This document shows, piece after piece, positions 49,801 to 59,717 of a stretch of DNA of 64,000 nt. The notes under the pieces were generated by a model, which was not told where the DNA came from, made no database searches, and saw only the letters and a list, made by a program, of their open reading frames with translations. The translations under genes and the position numbers were made by a program. The stretch is from Buchnera aphidicola (Aphis helianthi) (GTDB lineage: Bacteria > Pseudomonadota > Gammaproteobacteria > Enterobacterales > Enterobacteriaceae): assembly GCF_005083845.1 (NCBI RefSeq), contig NZ_CP034894.1, positions 558,001 through 622,000 of the forward strand. Direction: 5' to 3'. The stretch's first letter is position 1. Each line of letters starts with the position of its first letter.

Positions 49801-49815
49801 ATTTGTAAATTACTA

Positions 49816-49845
49816 TTGAAAAAAAAAAATAAGATCATATATAAT
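49816..49845 (+). promoter_or_regulatory. ibpA promoter with A11 run in the spacer
   Basis: A sigma-32-like -35 TTGAAA (49816-49821) begins a run of 11 A (49819-49829); the -10 can be read as ATCATAT near 49833-49840 (sigma 32, CCCCATNT-like) or as TATAAT at 49840-49845 (sigma 70, 18-base spacing). The spacer run is where a one-A deletion in Buchnera ibpA abolishes heat induction in published work. Confidence 0.6.
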
Positions 49846-49925
49846 TTAAGAAACTTTTTTAAGCTTTAAAAATATTATTTAAATTAAAAATTAAAATATA
49901 TTTTATAAACAAAAAGGAGTTTTTT

Positions 49926-50402
49926 ATGTCCTATCGTTCATTTTCTTTTTTACCAAATATTAATCACAATAGCGCTTTTTCAAATAGATTTAATCAAATT
50001 GATAAAATTTTTAGTACTTTAACAGGAGAAAAACCAATATCAGATACACCACCATATAATTTAATTGAGACTAATGAGAAAAAATATAAATTAATATTAA
50101 GTATACCTGGATATAAAGAGAAAGAGTTAGATATATCTGTTCATAATAATCAACTCGTAATTCAAGGGAAAAAAGAAAAAAAACATCAAAATAATGAAAA
50201 AATAAATAAATATTTAAATAAAGATATAATTTTTAATGATTTTTCTTTAAGTTTTAATTTTGATCATAAAATACAAGTAAGCAAAGCAAATTTATCTTTA
50301 GGTTTATTAGAATTAATTTTTGAATATCAAATTCCAGATAAAGAAAAACCTAAAAAAATATTTATTAATATTCCTAATAATACACAAATTGAAAATAAAT
50401 AA
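49926..50402 (+). CDS. ibpA: Small heat shock protein IbpA
   Basis: Cytosolic holdase of the alpha-crystallin family that binds unfolding proteins. The 158 residues (E. coli IbpA 137) keep the start SYRSFSFLPNI, then an alpha-crystallin domain: PPYNLIETNEKKYKLILSIPG, ELDISVHNNQLVIQGKK, and LSLGLLELIFEYQIP for the A-x-x-x-G-L motif. A strong AAAAGGAG ribosome binding site ends 4-5 bases before the ATG. Sole small heat shock gene in the window, behind a heat-shock-type promoter. Confidence 0.95.
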   Translation: MSYRSFSFLPNINHNSAFSNRFNQIDKIFSTLTGEKPISDTPPYNLIETNEKKYKLILSIPGYKEKELDISVHNNQLVIQGKKEKKHQNNEKINKYLNKDIIFNDFSLSFNFDHKIQVSKANLSLGLLELIFEYQIPDKEKPKKIFINIPNNTQIENK

Positions 50403-50432
50403 AATATAAGTAATGTTTAAACAAAGTCTTTT

Positions 50433-50473
50433 AATAATCATTGTGCTTATTCTAACATAAGTACAATGATTAT
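50433..50473 (+). terminator. Intrinsic terminator after ibpA
   Basis: AATAATCATTGTGCTTAT (50433-50450) and ATAAGTACAATGATTATT (50456-50473) form an 18-bp stem with one G-T wobble and a 5-base loop. Long and near perfect, so it is unlikely to be by chance. It separates ibpA from fpr. Confidence 0.75.
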
Positions 50474-50505
50474 TTAAATAATTTTAAACAATATAGGAAC
50501 ATTCA

Positions 50506-51258
50506 ATGAATCCATGGATTAATGCTGAAGTTTTACAAATAAAAAAATGGACAAAAAATTTATTTAGTATTTTTTTAAATGCAGATATATCGAATTTTCA
50601 AGCAGGACAATTTACAAAACTAGCATTATATGAAAATAATTCAACTAAAAAAATTCAAAGAGCATATTCTTTTGTTAATGCTCCTAGTAACAAAAATTTA
50701 GAAATTTATATTGTTCGTGTTTTAAACGGAAAATTAAGTAATTTATTATATAATTTAAAAATTGGAGATAATATATTTATTAAAAAAAATTCATTTGGAT
50801 TTTTTATCTTAAAAGAAATACCTGATTGTGAAACATTATGGATGTTTGCTACTGGAACTGCAATTGGTCCTTATTGTTCTATTTTACAAGAAGGAAAAGA
50901 TATAGAAAAATTTAAAAATATTGTTTTAGTACATGCTGTAAGATACAAAAACGAATTAATTTATCTTCCATTAATGAAAAAATTATATATAAAATATCAT
51001 GGAAAATTAAAAATTCAAACTATAGTAAGTAGAGAAAAAGATAATGATTCTTTATCAGGTAGAATTCCCTTTTTATTGGCACACAATATAATAGAAAAAA
51101 AAATCGGATTAAATATTAACAATCAAAACTCACATATTATGTTATGTGGAAATCCACTTATGGTTAAAGATACATATTTATTTTTAAATAAACACAAAGG
51201 TATGAATAAACATTTAAGAAAAAAAAATGGACATATTACTATAGAAAATTATTGGTAA
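50506..51258 (+). CDS. fpr: Ferredoxin/flavodoxin-NADP reductase
   Basis: FAD enzyme that passes electrons between NADPH and flavodoxin or ferredoxin, needed for radical and Fe-S enzymes. The 250 residues (E. coli 248) show FAD-binding [10 protein letters not shown], then [14 protein letters not shown] in the NADP region and LCGNPLMV near the end, finishing in Trp-type aromatic end ENYW. Single gene, convergent with epmA. Confidence 0.95.
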   Translation: MNPWINAEVLQIKKWTKNLFSIFLNADISNFQAGQFTKLALYENNSTKKIQRAYSFVNAPSNKNLEIYIVRVLNGKLSNLLYNLKIGDNIFIKKNSFGFFILKEIPDCETLWMFATGTAIGPYCSILQEGKDIEKFKNIVLVHAVRYKNELIYLPLMKKLYIKYHGKLKIQTIVSREKDNDSLSGRIPFLLAHNIIEKKIGLNINNQNSHIMLCGNPLMVKDTYLFLNKHKGMNKHLRKKNGHITIENYW

Positions 51259-51265
51259 TTTTTTT

Positions 51266-52240
51266 TTAACAACGATCAAATGCAAACGAAAGTACTTCAT
51301 TAATATTTTTTTTCTCTAATGCAATCATTATTAAACGATCTATACCTATTGCAACTCCTGAACTAGAGGGTAAACCATGATGTATTGCATTTAAAAAATT
51401 ATTATCTATTTTTTGTATCGGTAGATTCATTTTATATCTTATTTTATTGTTATTAATCAAACGTTTTTTGTTTTCCGAATAATCTGTTAATTCATAAAAA
51501 CCATTTCCTAATTCAATTCCTTTAAAAAATATTTCAAATCTTTCTGCAATACGATTATCTTTATTATTTAAAGCAGCAAGAGATGCTTGTTCAACAGGAA
51601 AATGATATATAAATATAGGTCTTTTTTTTCCCAAAATAGGCTCTATGATCAGAGTAAATAATATTTCTATTAATGTATTTAAATTATTTTCAGAATATGT
51701 TAAATGTTCTAAATCAAACTTTTTTGAAATTTTATATAGCTCAGAAAGATTCGTAGAAAATGGATCTATATTTAAATGTTTTATAAATATTTTTTGATAA
51801 GAAATTTTATCTGATTTTTCACATTTTAATATTTTTTGAAAAAAAAAATCTATTTGATTAATAAATTTCTTCATAGAGTATGAAATTTGGTACCATTCAA
51901 GCATAGTAAATTCTGGATTATGATATTTACCGTATTCTTTATTTCTAAAACTATGACATATTTGATATATTGGTCCACTTTTAGCTGCTAGTAAACGTTT
52001 CATATGGTATTCTGGACTTGTTATTAACCATAATTTTAATGCATTTAAATTGCTTTCTGAAGAAAAATAATTAGTTTCAAAAGGAGTTAAATTTATATCT
52101 GTAACTGTTGATTTAGATAAAAAAGGAGTTTCTACTTCCAAAATTTTTTTTTCTAAAAAAAATAAACGAATATTAGCAATAATTTCAGCTCTTTTAATTA
52201 AATCTTTAATAGAAGCACTTGGCCTCCAACTTTGTTGCAT
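51266..52240 (-). CDS. epmA: Elongation factor P (R)-beta-lysine ligase EpmA
   Basis: Class II lysyl-tRNA-synthetase-like enzyme that attaches beta-lysine to EF-P. I start it at the Met of MQQSWRPSASI, six codons inside the longest frame, because it aligns with E. coli (SWQPSASI) and has an AAGGAAA ribosome binding site; the upstream ATG has none. About 324 residues (E. coli 325). Motifs include TPFLSKSTVTDINL, FRNKEYGKYHNPEFTMLEW (motif 2) and GVAIGIDRLIMIAL (motif 3). No tRNA-binding domain, as expected. Confidence 0.94.
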   Translation of the reverse strand: MQQSWRPSASIKDLIKRAEIIANIRLFFLEKKILEVETPFLSKSTVTDINLTPFETNYFSSESNLNALKLWLITSPEYHMKRLLAAKSGPIYQICHSFRNKEYGKYHNPEFTMLEWYQISYSMKKFINQIDFFFQKILKCEKSDKISYQKIFIKHLNIDPFSTNLSELYKISKKFDLEHLTYSENNLNTLIEILFTLIIEPILGKKRPIFIYHFPVEQASLAALNNKDNRIAERFEIFFKGIELGNGFYELTDYSENKKRLINNNKIRYKMNLPIQKIDNNFLNAIHHGLPSSSGVAIGIDRLIMIALEKKNINEVLSFAFDRC

Positions 52241-52334
52241 ATAATTTCCTTTTAACATTTATATGAAAATAAAGTTTAATATTTTAATTTTATTACAGTT
52301 AAATAAAATTATCTATAAATAAAAAATAATAAAA

Positions 52335-52835
52335 ATGAAAAAAACAGCAATATATCCAGGTACATTTGATCCAATTACATATGGACATTTAGACATTATA
52401 ACTCGTGCAACAAAAATTTTTGACAATATAATTATTGCTATTTCCTCTGACAATATAAATAAAAAAACTATTTTTAGTCTAAAAGAACGTATTCAATTAG
52501 CTAAATTAGCTACGTTACATCTTAATAACATAAAAAAAATAATTGGTTTTAATGATTTACTAGCTAATTTGGCAAAAAAAGAAAATACTAATATTTTAAT
52601 TAGAGGGGTACGTACAATATTTGATTTTGATTATGAAATTAAATTAGCCGCTATAAATAAACAGATATATCCTGAATTAGATAGTATATTTTTACTTTCA
52701 TCTAAAGATGTTTCATTTATATCATCATCTTTTGTAAAAGAAATCGCAAAATATAAAGGAAATGTAAAACCATATCTTCCTAAAGAAATACATTTTGCTT
52801 TTTTAAAAAAAATTAAAAAAATATCAAATAAATAG
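52335..52835 (+). CDS. coaD: Phosphopantetheine adenylyltransferase
   Basis: Transfers AMP from ATP to 4'-phosphopantetheine, the penultimate step of CoA synthesis. The 166 residues (E. coli 159) show YPGTFDPITYGHLDII with the HxGH-like TYGH, LIRGVRTIFDFDYE (substrate Arg) and SSKDVSFISSSFVKEIA. Divergent from epmA; followed by a strong terminator hairpin. Confidence 0.96.
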   Translation: MKKTAIYPGTFDPITYGHLDIITRATKIFDNIIIAISSDNINKKTIFSLKERIQLAKLATLHLNNIKKIIGFNDLLANLAKKENTNILIRGVRTIFDFDYEIKLAAINKQIYPELDSIFLLSSKDVSFISSSFVKEIAKYKGNVKPYLPKEIHFAFLKKIKKISNK

Positions 52836-52860
52836 TATTTTGTTAATATAATTTAAAAAA

Positions 52861-52897
52861 AAATAATAGGGTTAGATAACCCTATTATTTTTTTAAA
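52861..52897. terminator. Perfect bidirectional terminator between coaD and the orphan gene
   Basis: AAATAATAGGGTT (52861-52873), loop AGAT, AACCCTATTATTT (52878-52890): a 13-bp perfect stem, with A runs on the left and T runs to 52894 on the right that can add more pairs. T tracts on both strands fit ending both convergent genes. Confidence 0.8.
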
Positions 52898-52919
52898 AAT
52901 AGATATGTTTTTTAAAATA

Positions 52920-54433
52920 TTAATGAATAACATATGAATGTTTTATTATTGGTGCTTTTCTATATGAAAAAATAACATTTGTTTCTATTCCATAAGAATG
53001 ATGTCTTCTTATATTATTTGCATCTATAGAATAAAAATCAGATAAATTAGTAATAATGATTCTAATACTACCATCTTCTAGATGAGTGATCTCATAAAAA
53101 TTTTTTGCTCGTACAATTCGAGCATTATTTAATTCTGGATGTTCAGCCATTAGTTTTAAATAAGATGGTCTTAATAAAGATGGGTTTGCATATTGAGAAA
53201 TGAATTTTTGCTCGATATCATTAGTAATTAATTCTTTAAATCTTTGAAGCATCTTCTCTTTAGTTGAAGATGGAATTAAACGTCCATCAATTACGAAAAC
53301 AGAAGAGTTAAAATCTATCATAAAATATTTATTTAAATCTTTAGGGACCTCTAGTTTTTCATACATCGGTGAATAAGAAGAGATTGTTGTAGTATCATTT
53401 TCCTCGGAAGACGATTCTTCTTTTTTATCAAATATTGTCCAAATATCTTTATTTTTTTCAAAGTCATAATGAGAGTTTTTGATAGTTTTGTTTATTTTAT
53501 CTTGAAAATTTTTATTTAACTTGATATTTCTTAATTTTAGTTTGAAATCGAAACTATCATCAAAATCATTTGGATGCCGCTGATCAATTTTTTGTGATAT
53601 TGGAGTTTCATAGTTTAAATCAGGAAAAGAACTTTCATATTCAGGGTGTTTAGGATTATGATTCAGTTTGTTAATTATTTTTAATCTTCCTTGTTCTCTT
53701 ATTTTTTTAATAAGAGCATGTATCAATAATTTTGAAGATTCAATTGTCTTTTTTAACTTTTCAACATATTTAACTAAACTATCAATCTTATCATTTACCT
53801 TTCTTGTTGACTCATCCATTGAAGATCCAACAATAAAATTATAACCTGCATCAAAAATCTTTTTAAATGTAGTTCCATTTAATAAATTTATAGCTTCATC
53901 TTTGATGATTATATAAGTTGTATATATTGCTTCTTTAAGCTGATTAATTATATTATTGGCAATTTCTTTAAAATTTATACTATCAATTGTATCGTTAATA
54001 AAATTAAGTAAAGTATTTAAAGTGTTAGGGATAAATTCTAGGATAGTTTGAATCGTGGTTTTATAAGAGGATTCAGAATCAGTTTTTTTTTCACAGAGTT
54101 TTCAGGGTTTAATTCATCTAAATCGCCGATTTCACCGGTTTCTTTAATTTTTTGTTCTATTTTTTGTAAATCATTTAAGTATTTTTCATGTAATTTTTCT
54201 AACTCAACTAAATCTAAATCATTTTGAGGAAAATCGATTGTAATTTTAGTACTTTTATGTGTAGTATTTTTAGTACCGTGTGTATTTTTATTGTTTCTAG
54301 GATTATTAATTGGGTCTTCAATACGTGAAATTATTTCATTATTATCAAAAGGCTTTATTTTAGTCTTGAATTTTTCATTTTGTTCAAAAGATATTGGATT
54401 TAATTTATCAACTAGATTAATATTAGATGACAT
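52920..54433 (-). CDS. Orphan protein of ~504 residues with coiled coils, interrupted by frameshift in an A9 run
   Basis: I recognise no family. Two pieces (131 and 299 codons, with open sequence between) join into one frame if one A is added to the A9 run (T9 on plus, 54083-54091). The joined protein has: residues 1-115, Asn/Lys/Asp-rich with a short coiled coil near 75-98; 118-205, hydrophobic amphipathic helices (TILEFIPNTLNTLL and on); 206-250, a coiled coil; 250-365, charged and low complexity; 365-504, a compact mixed domain (DLNKYFMIDFNSSVFVIDG to HSYVIH). No signal peptide or catalytic motif. G+C is about 30-33% in patches, higher than neighbours. Buchnera orphan genes (yba series) are known, but I cannot confirm that this is one. 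Confidence 0.7.
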
Positions 54434-54704
54434 AATTTTATTTCCTTTTTTTTTAACTAACTTCTTTAAATAAAAATATTTTTGTTAAAAATTTGACAAA
54501 AAATATTTTTAAAGCAGTTTCAACTAAATTTTTAGTAGTTTTATTTTTTACTTTTTAAAACAACATTGTTAAAATTAGTATTTAAAAATAATTTTTAAGT
54601 TGCTAGTTGCTTAAGAGATGTAAAAAATAAAATGCTCTTATTTCGTATATTTTAAATCTATTTTTAGAAAAGTCAATTATTAATAACAAAAAAATACAAA
54701 TATT

Positions 54705-55448
54705 ATGAATATATATTTAATTACAAGAAATATTAATACAAGAATACAGAAAATAATTAATGATTATAATATAAAACATGATGAAAATGCTTCTTTAGCA
54801 TTAATAATAAATAATAATACATTAGAATTATATAATCGTCTAGAATCTCGGAAAAAAATTATTAAAGTTGATTTTTTATCTAATCAAAATAATTATAGAT
54901 GTTCAAATTTTAAAAAAAAAAATGAAGCTCTTTATAAAGCATTAGGAATTAAAAAAAATTATTTTCCCTATGTTGTAGATGCTACAGCTGGATTTGGTAA
55001 AGACGCATTTTTAATTTCTTTTTGGGGTTGCTATGTAGTTATGATTGAACGTCATCCAATAATTGCTGCCTTATTGAAAGATGGTTTACAAAGAGCATAT
55101 GAAAATAAAAATATTGGAAATTGGTTAAAAAAAAGATTACATTTAATGTTTTCCGATAGTTGTAAAATTCTTAATACATCAATGTTAAAACCAGATATTA
55201 TTTATTTGGATCCAATGTATCCTACAAATAAAAAAAAAGCATTGCCTAAAAAAAATATACAATTTTTACGAAATATTATTCAAAATAATGATAATTGTGA
55301 AAATTTATTAAATGTTTCTAGAAAATTTGCAAAAAAAAGAATTATTGTTAAAAGACCTTCTTATGCAAAACCTTTATCTAATGAAAAAGTTGAATTTTCA
55401 ATAAATAATAAAAATAATCGTTTTGATATATATTTACCCTTTAAATAA
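54705..55448 (+). CDS. rsmJ: 16S rRNA (guanine-N2-)-methyltransferase RsmJ
   Basis: Methylates G1516 of 16S rRNA with SAM. The 247 residues (E. coli YhiQ 250) show VVDATAGFGKDAFLI (SAM-binding), ERHPIIAALLKDGLQRAY, and the catalytic IYLDPMYPTNKKKAL, with RIIVKRPSYAKPL at the end. A 270-base AT-rich spacer separates it from the divergent orphan gene. Convergent with pitA. Confidence 0.94.
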   Translation: MNIYLITRNINTRIQKIINDYNIKHDENASLALIINNNTLELYNRLESRKKIIKVDFLSNQNNYRCSNFKKKNEALYKALGIKKNYFPYVVDATAGFGKDAFLISFWGCYVVMIERHPIIAALLKDGLQRAYENKNIGNWLKKRLHLMFSDSCKILNTSMLKPDIIYLDPMYPTNKKKALPKKNIQFLRNIIQNNDNCENLLNVSRKFAKKRIIVKRPSYAKPLSNEKVEFSINNKNNRFDIYLPFK

Positions 55449-55484
55449 AATAGGAGTACGATTAATTTAATCTGTACTCCTATT
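55449..55484 (-). terminator. Hairpin terminator between rsmJ and pitA
   Basis: AATAGGAGTAC (55449-55459) and GTACTCCTATT (55474-55484) form an 11-bp perfect stem, extended inward by GATT/AATC with one bulged base. The T tract follows on the minus strand, so it mainly serves pitA. Confidence 0.7.
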
Positions 55485-55505
55485 AAAAAATTAATATTAA
55501 TATTT

Positions 55506-56960
55506 TTATATTAAAAATAATGCTATCCAATATAAGAAACTAGAAAGTAAAATTGAAACAGGTAAAGTTAATATCCAGGCAAGAATAATATTTTTTATAG
55601 TACTTTTTTGAATTTGATCACCATCAGCTAACATTGAGCCTGCTACTGACGATGATAGAATATGTGTTGTAGAAACAGGAATACCTGTATAACTAGCTAT
55701 CCCAATAGAAACAGAAGCAGTTATTTGTGCTGACATAGCTTGTGCATATGTCATTCTTTTTTTTCCTATTTTTTCACCAATAGTTACAACTATACGTTTC
55801 CAACCAAACATTGTACCTATAGACAAAGCAAGAGCAATAATCAATATTATCCAAATTGGTGCATATTCAACAGTTATAAGTATGTTTTTTTTAATCTTAT
55901 ATAAAAAAATCTTTTCATTATTTGAAATATTCGAATTAGTTATTTGATCAATATTTTCAGAAATATAAAGTAAAAAATGACGTAATTGAAATCTCTGTTG
56001 TATATTTAATATATTATAATCATAAACATGATTTAATAAATTTTGAGTATCTTTAATATTTTTTATTATATTAATATAATTAAAATATAATTTATTGTTT
56101 TTATATTTTTTTTTAATTATTTGAAAATAGTCGTTTGAATAATATTTATCTAAATCATTAATTGCATTTTTTGTATAAATAATTTCTTTTTTCGAAGCAT
56201 TTAAATTGACTAAAAAATTTACTGGTGCAATACTGACCAATACAAGCATAATTAATCCAATTCCCTTTTGACCATCATTTGCTCCATGAGCATAACTTAC
56301 TCCAATAGACGACAAAATCAATGCTATTTTTATTGAAATAGGTGGGTTTTTTTTTCCATCATTTTGTTTGCGTTCTAATGGAGTCATATGAATTTTATTA
56401 AATTTTTTATATTTATTTGAAATATATCTTAATAAAAATATTAAACTTCCAGAAATAATTAATCCTATGATAGGAGATAAAACTAAAGATACGAAAATAT
56501 TTAAAATTTTAGGAATATTTAATGCATTAACTAAAGATGATCCTGTAGTAAGTGCATTAGTTAAACCAATTCCTATAATTGCTCCAATAAGAGAATGAGA
56601 ACTAGATGCAGGTAAACAAAAATACCAGGTAGATAAATTCCATAAAATAGCAGCAAGTAAAATAGAAAAAACCATTGCAAGTGCTTGCTTTGAACTTCCA
56701 TTTAATAAAAGATCATTTGGCAGTAAATGAATAATAGCATACGCTACTGTTAAACCCCCAAATAAAACACCTAAAAAATTAAATATACCAGACATGATTA
56801 CAGCAAGATTAGAAGACATTGCTCTAGTATAAATTAAAGTTGAAACAGCATTAGCTGTATCATGAAAACCATTAATAGCTTCATAACATAAAACAAAAAA
56901 CAAAGCCAAAAAAATAAATAAACTATGATTCAAGTCAGAATAAGAAAATAAATATAGCAT
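55506..56960 (-). CDS. pitA: Low-affinity inorganic phosphate transporter PitA
   Basis: Proton/metal-phosphate symporter of the inner membrane (PiT family). The 484 residues (E. coli 499) show the two family signatures GFHDTANAV (in YEAINGFHDTANAVS) and the second copy GANDGQKGIG, with about 10 hydrophobic segments; the hydrophilic middle is Lys/Asn rich. Large central loop, as in the family. One gene, no obvious operon partner; the upstream ynfM-like gene is divergent in role but same strand. Confidence 0.93.
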   Translation of the reverse strand: MLYLFSYSDLNHSLFIFLALFFVLCYEAINGFHDTANAVSTLIYTRAMSSNLAVIMSGIFNFLGVLFGGLTVAYAIIHLLPNDLLLNGSSKQALAMVFSILLAAILWNLSTWYFCLPASSSHSLIGAIIGIGLTNALTTGSSLVNALNIPKILNIFVSLVLSPIIGLIISGSLIFLLRYISNKYKKFNKIHMTPLERKQNDGKKNPPISIKIALILSSIGVSYAHGANDGQKGIGLIMLVLVSIAPVNFLVNLNASKKEIIYTKNAINDLDKYYSNDYFQIIKKKYKNNKLYFNYINIIKNIKDTQNLLNHVYDYNILNIQQRFQLRHFLLYISENIDQITNSNISNNEKIFLYKIKKNILITVEYAPIWIILIIALALSIGTMFGWKRIVVTIGEKIGKKRMTYAQAMSAQITASVSIGIASYTGIPVSTTHILSSSVAGSMLADGDQIQKSTIKNIILAWILTLPVSILLSSFLYWIALFLI

Positions 56961-57062
56961 AATATTTTAGCCATTTTGATGAATTGAACTAAGCTTATTA
57001 TCCTTGAGAAACTATCTTTTAGGAAAGTAAAATATAATAAATTTTTATAAAAAATATTTTAT

Positions 57063-58268
57063 CTAATTAAGTTTTTTTAACTTTAGAGATAAAAATATTC
57101 CACAAATTAAAACAATTATCATAAATATTGAAATTCCTAACCATTTTGAATAAAACCAAAAATAACCACTGAATGTTCCAAATATACTTGAACCTAAATA
57201 ATAAAAAAATAAATATAAAGAAGTAGCTTGAACTTTAGCAAATTTAGCATATGCGCTAACCCAACTACTAGCAATTGAATGGGAAGCAAAAAATCCTCCT
57301 GAAAAAATGATTAGTCCTAAAATAATAGTTGTAATTTGATTAAATTGTGTAATTAACAAACCTACAATCATTAATAATAGTGATATTACTAATATTTTTC
57401 CCTTGTTATATTTATTAATTAAAATCCCAGCTTTAGGAGAACTATAAACTCCCGTTAAATAAATAATAGATAATAAACCTATACTTGATGGGGTAAATAA
57501 AAATGGTTTTAATATTAATCGATATCCAATATAATTAAAAATAGTAACAAAACTTCCCATTAATAAAAAACCTAACATAAAAAGATTAAATAATATTGGA
57601 TTTTTTAAATGTGAATAAAAATTACTTAAAAATTTTTTATAATTAATAGAAATTGGATAAAAGTTTTTTGAAGATGGTAAAAAATATAAAAAAAGAAAAG
57701 ATGATATTAAAGAAAAAACACCAATAATAAATAATGAAACATTCCAAGAAAAATATTCAGCTATCATACTACTTAAAATCCTACCAGAACATCCACCTAT
57801 AGTATTTCCGCTAATATATAGTCCAATACATAATGATAGTGAATTAGAATGTACTTCTTCAACTATATATGTAATAGTAATTGCAACAACTCCACTTAAA
57901 GATAATCCTATTAAAGCACGAATAAAAATTATCATATTCCAATGATCTATAGTAGAACAAATAATTGTTAAAACTGATGCTATTAATAAAGATATAGACA
58001 TAATTAGTTTTCGGCCAATTATATCTGATAAAACTCCAGTAAACAATGCACCGATAGCCATCATTGCAGTTGTAGCTGATAAAGACAAACTACTTTCTGT
58101 GGCAGTTAAACAAAATTGTTTAGAAAATATTGGTAAAATTGCTTGAACGCAATATAAAATCGAAAAACTAGAAAATCCTCCTAAGAAAAGAGATAAAACA
58201 ATTTGATTAAATTTTTTTGTATTTTTTTTAATATACATTTTCTGTTTAGTAATATTTTTATTGTTCAA
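57063..58268 (-). CDS. ynfM: YnfM-like major facilitator transporter
   Basis: Inner-membrane transporter of unknown substrate. The 401 residues have about 12 hydrophobic segments and align with E. coli YnfM over most of the length (LYCVQAILPIFSKQF, ALFTGVLSDIIGRKLIM, RALIGLSLSGV, GLYISGNTIGG, GSFVTIFNYIGYRL, SLYLFFYYLGSSI). Start is the first Met; an N-terminal ~20-residue basic tail precedes the first segment. Kept in a genome with very few transporters, so perhaps host-facing exchange (inference). Confidence 0.88.
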   Translation of the reverse strand: MNNKNITKQKMYIKKNTKKFNQIVLSLFLGGFSSFSILYCVQAILPIFSKQFCLTATESSLSLSATTAMMAIGALFTGVLSDIIGRKLIMSISLLIASVLTIICSTIDHWNMIIFIRALIGLSLSGVVAITITYIVEEVHSNSLSLCIGLYISGNTIGGCSGRILSSMIAEYFSWNVSLFIIGVFSLISSFLFLYFLPSSKNFYPISINYKKFLSNFYSHLKNPILFNLFMLGFLLMGSFVTIFNYIGYRLILKPFLFTPSSIGLLSIIYLTGVYSSPKAGILINKYNKGKILVISLLLMIVGLLITQFNQITTIILGLIIFSGGFFASHSIASSWVSAYAKFAKVQATSLYLFFYYLGSSIFGTFSGYFWFYSKWLGISIFMIIVLICGIFLSLKLKKLN

Positions 58269-58297
58269 AACTCTAAAAAACTCCTATAATTTCAATT

Positions 58298-59152
58298 TTA
58301 TATATATATAAAACCTTCGTAAATATAGTTCGCTGGTCCTATCATGTATAGAGATTTTCCAAAACCTTTCCATTTAATTGATAAATTTCCACCTAATAAT
58401 TCAACTTTAACATTATTAGCAAGAAGATTTTTTGCAATACCTATTGCAACGGCAGCACATGCGCCGCTTCCACAGGATTGAGTTTCTCCTTCATTACGTT
58501 CATAAACTCTTAATTTAATATGATTTTTATTTAAAATTTGCATAAATCCTATATTTATTCCACAAGGAAAAATAGATTTTTTTTCTATTATTTTACTAAT
58601 ATTTTTTACAGGTGCATGCTTGATAGATTCCACTTGAATAACACAGTGAGGATTACCAATAGAAACTAAACTACATAATAAATTATTATTAATAATTTTT
58701 ACTGAAAAATTATGATTTTTTAAATATTCTAAACTTTTTATTGAACTTAATTGAAAATCAGGTTCATTCATATTTACTTCAATTATATCTTGAGAAATAA
58801 AATTAATAATTATATTTTTTTTATTAGTACTAAGATGAATTTGCTTTTTATTAGTTAAACCTTTTAATACAAGAAATAATCCAACACATCGAGCACCATT
58901 TCCACATTGTTCTACTTCATTTCCATTTGAATTAAAAATACGATAATGAAAATCATATTTAGAATTATATGATTTTTCAATTAACAATAATTGATCGAAT
59001 CCTATTCCAGTATTTCGATTTGATAATTCTTTTATTTTTAATGAAGGTAGAACAAAATCTTGTGTAATTGATTCAATAACCATAAAATCATTGCCTAAAC
59101 CATGCATTTTAGAAAAATTGATTTTATTTTTTTTATAAGCATTTAAATACAT
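58298..59152 (-). CDS. dapF: Diaminopimelate epimerase
   Basis: Converts LL- to meso-diaminopimelate for peptidoglycan and lysine, an essential amino acid supplied to the host. The 284 residues carry both catalytic cysteines in [11 protein letters not shown] and [12 protein letters not shown], plus [15 protein letters not shown] near the start. The E. coli start corresponds to about residue 12 here; no other ATG lies before KMHG, so the N-terminus has a short extension. Separate transcript from ynfM probably. Confidence 0.95.
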   Translation of the reverse strand: MYLNAYKKNKINFSKMHGLGNDFMVIESITQDFVLPSLKIKELSNRNTGIGFDQLLLIEKSYNSKYDFHYRIFNSNGNEVEQCGNGARCVGLFLVLKGLTNKKQIHLSTNKKNIIINFISQDIIEVNMNEPDFQLSSIKSLEYLKNHNFSVKIINNNLLCSLVSIGNPHCVIQVESIKHAPVKNISKIIEKKSIFPCGINIGFMQILNKNHIKLRVYERNEGETQSCGSGACAAVAIGIAKNLLANNVKVELLGGNLSIKWKGFGKSLYMIGPANYIYEGFIYI

Positions 59153-59264
59153 TAGAATTCCAATATTTGTTAGTTTTTTATAGAAAATTTTTTAAAAATT
59201 AAATAATATTATATAAATCTTATTTTTTTTTAAAAATTAATTAAATAAATTTTAGGAAGCGTTA

Positions 59265-59612
59265 ATGAAAACTAAAATAATTTCTAATCAAATAAACAAT
59301 TATTATAAATTAATAGATGAATTATTTTTTAAGATTGAAGATAATTTAAATTTATATATTAATAAAATTGATTTTGATTATGAAATACAAAATTATGTAA
59401 TGACTATTACCTTTTCAAATAAAAGTTTGATTATAATTAATAAACAAGAATTTTTGCAACAAGTTTGGTTGGCTACAAAATTAAATGCATATCATTTTAG
59501 CTATAATATAGATAAGTGGATTTGTAATCGAAGTAATAAAAATTTTTGGAAAATATTTCAAAAATCTTTTTCCATACAATCTAATACAAATATAACATTT
59601 TATAATATTTAA
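59265..59612 (+). CDS. cyaY: Frataxin-like protein CyaY
   Basis: Iron-binding protein that regulates Fe-S cluster assembly by IscS. The 115 residues (E. coli 106) have the frataxin fold signature: an N-terminal acidic helix ([12 protein letters not shown], several D/E lost against E. coli), [35 protein letters not shown] with the QxWxA-type sequence, and FHFSY-type [17 protein letters not shown]. Reduced acidic ridge may weaken iron binding (inference). AGGAAGC upstream of the ATG. Divergent from dapF. Confidence 0.93.
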   Translation: MKTKIISNQINNYYKLIDELFFKIEDNLNLYINKIDFDYEIQNYVMTITFSNKSLIIINKQEFLQQVWLATKLNAYHFSYNIDKWICNRSNKNFWKIFQKSFSIQSNTNITFYNI

Positions 59613-59717
59613 AATATTTTTAATAGATTGTATAAATATCATTTTTATATTTTCACTAATTACATAATTTTATTATGAGTACATAGTAATTTCTATATAA
59701 AACATTTTTATTTTAAT

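Noticed and set aside
53820-54433. Two separate small hypothetical genes in the orphan region
   Set aside because: The frame upstream of the ATG at 53819 is open back to the A9 run and continues the first piece after one base, so a single gene explains it better.
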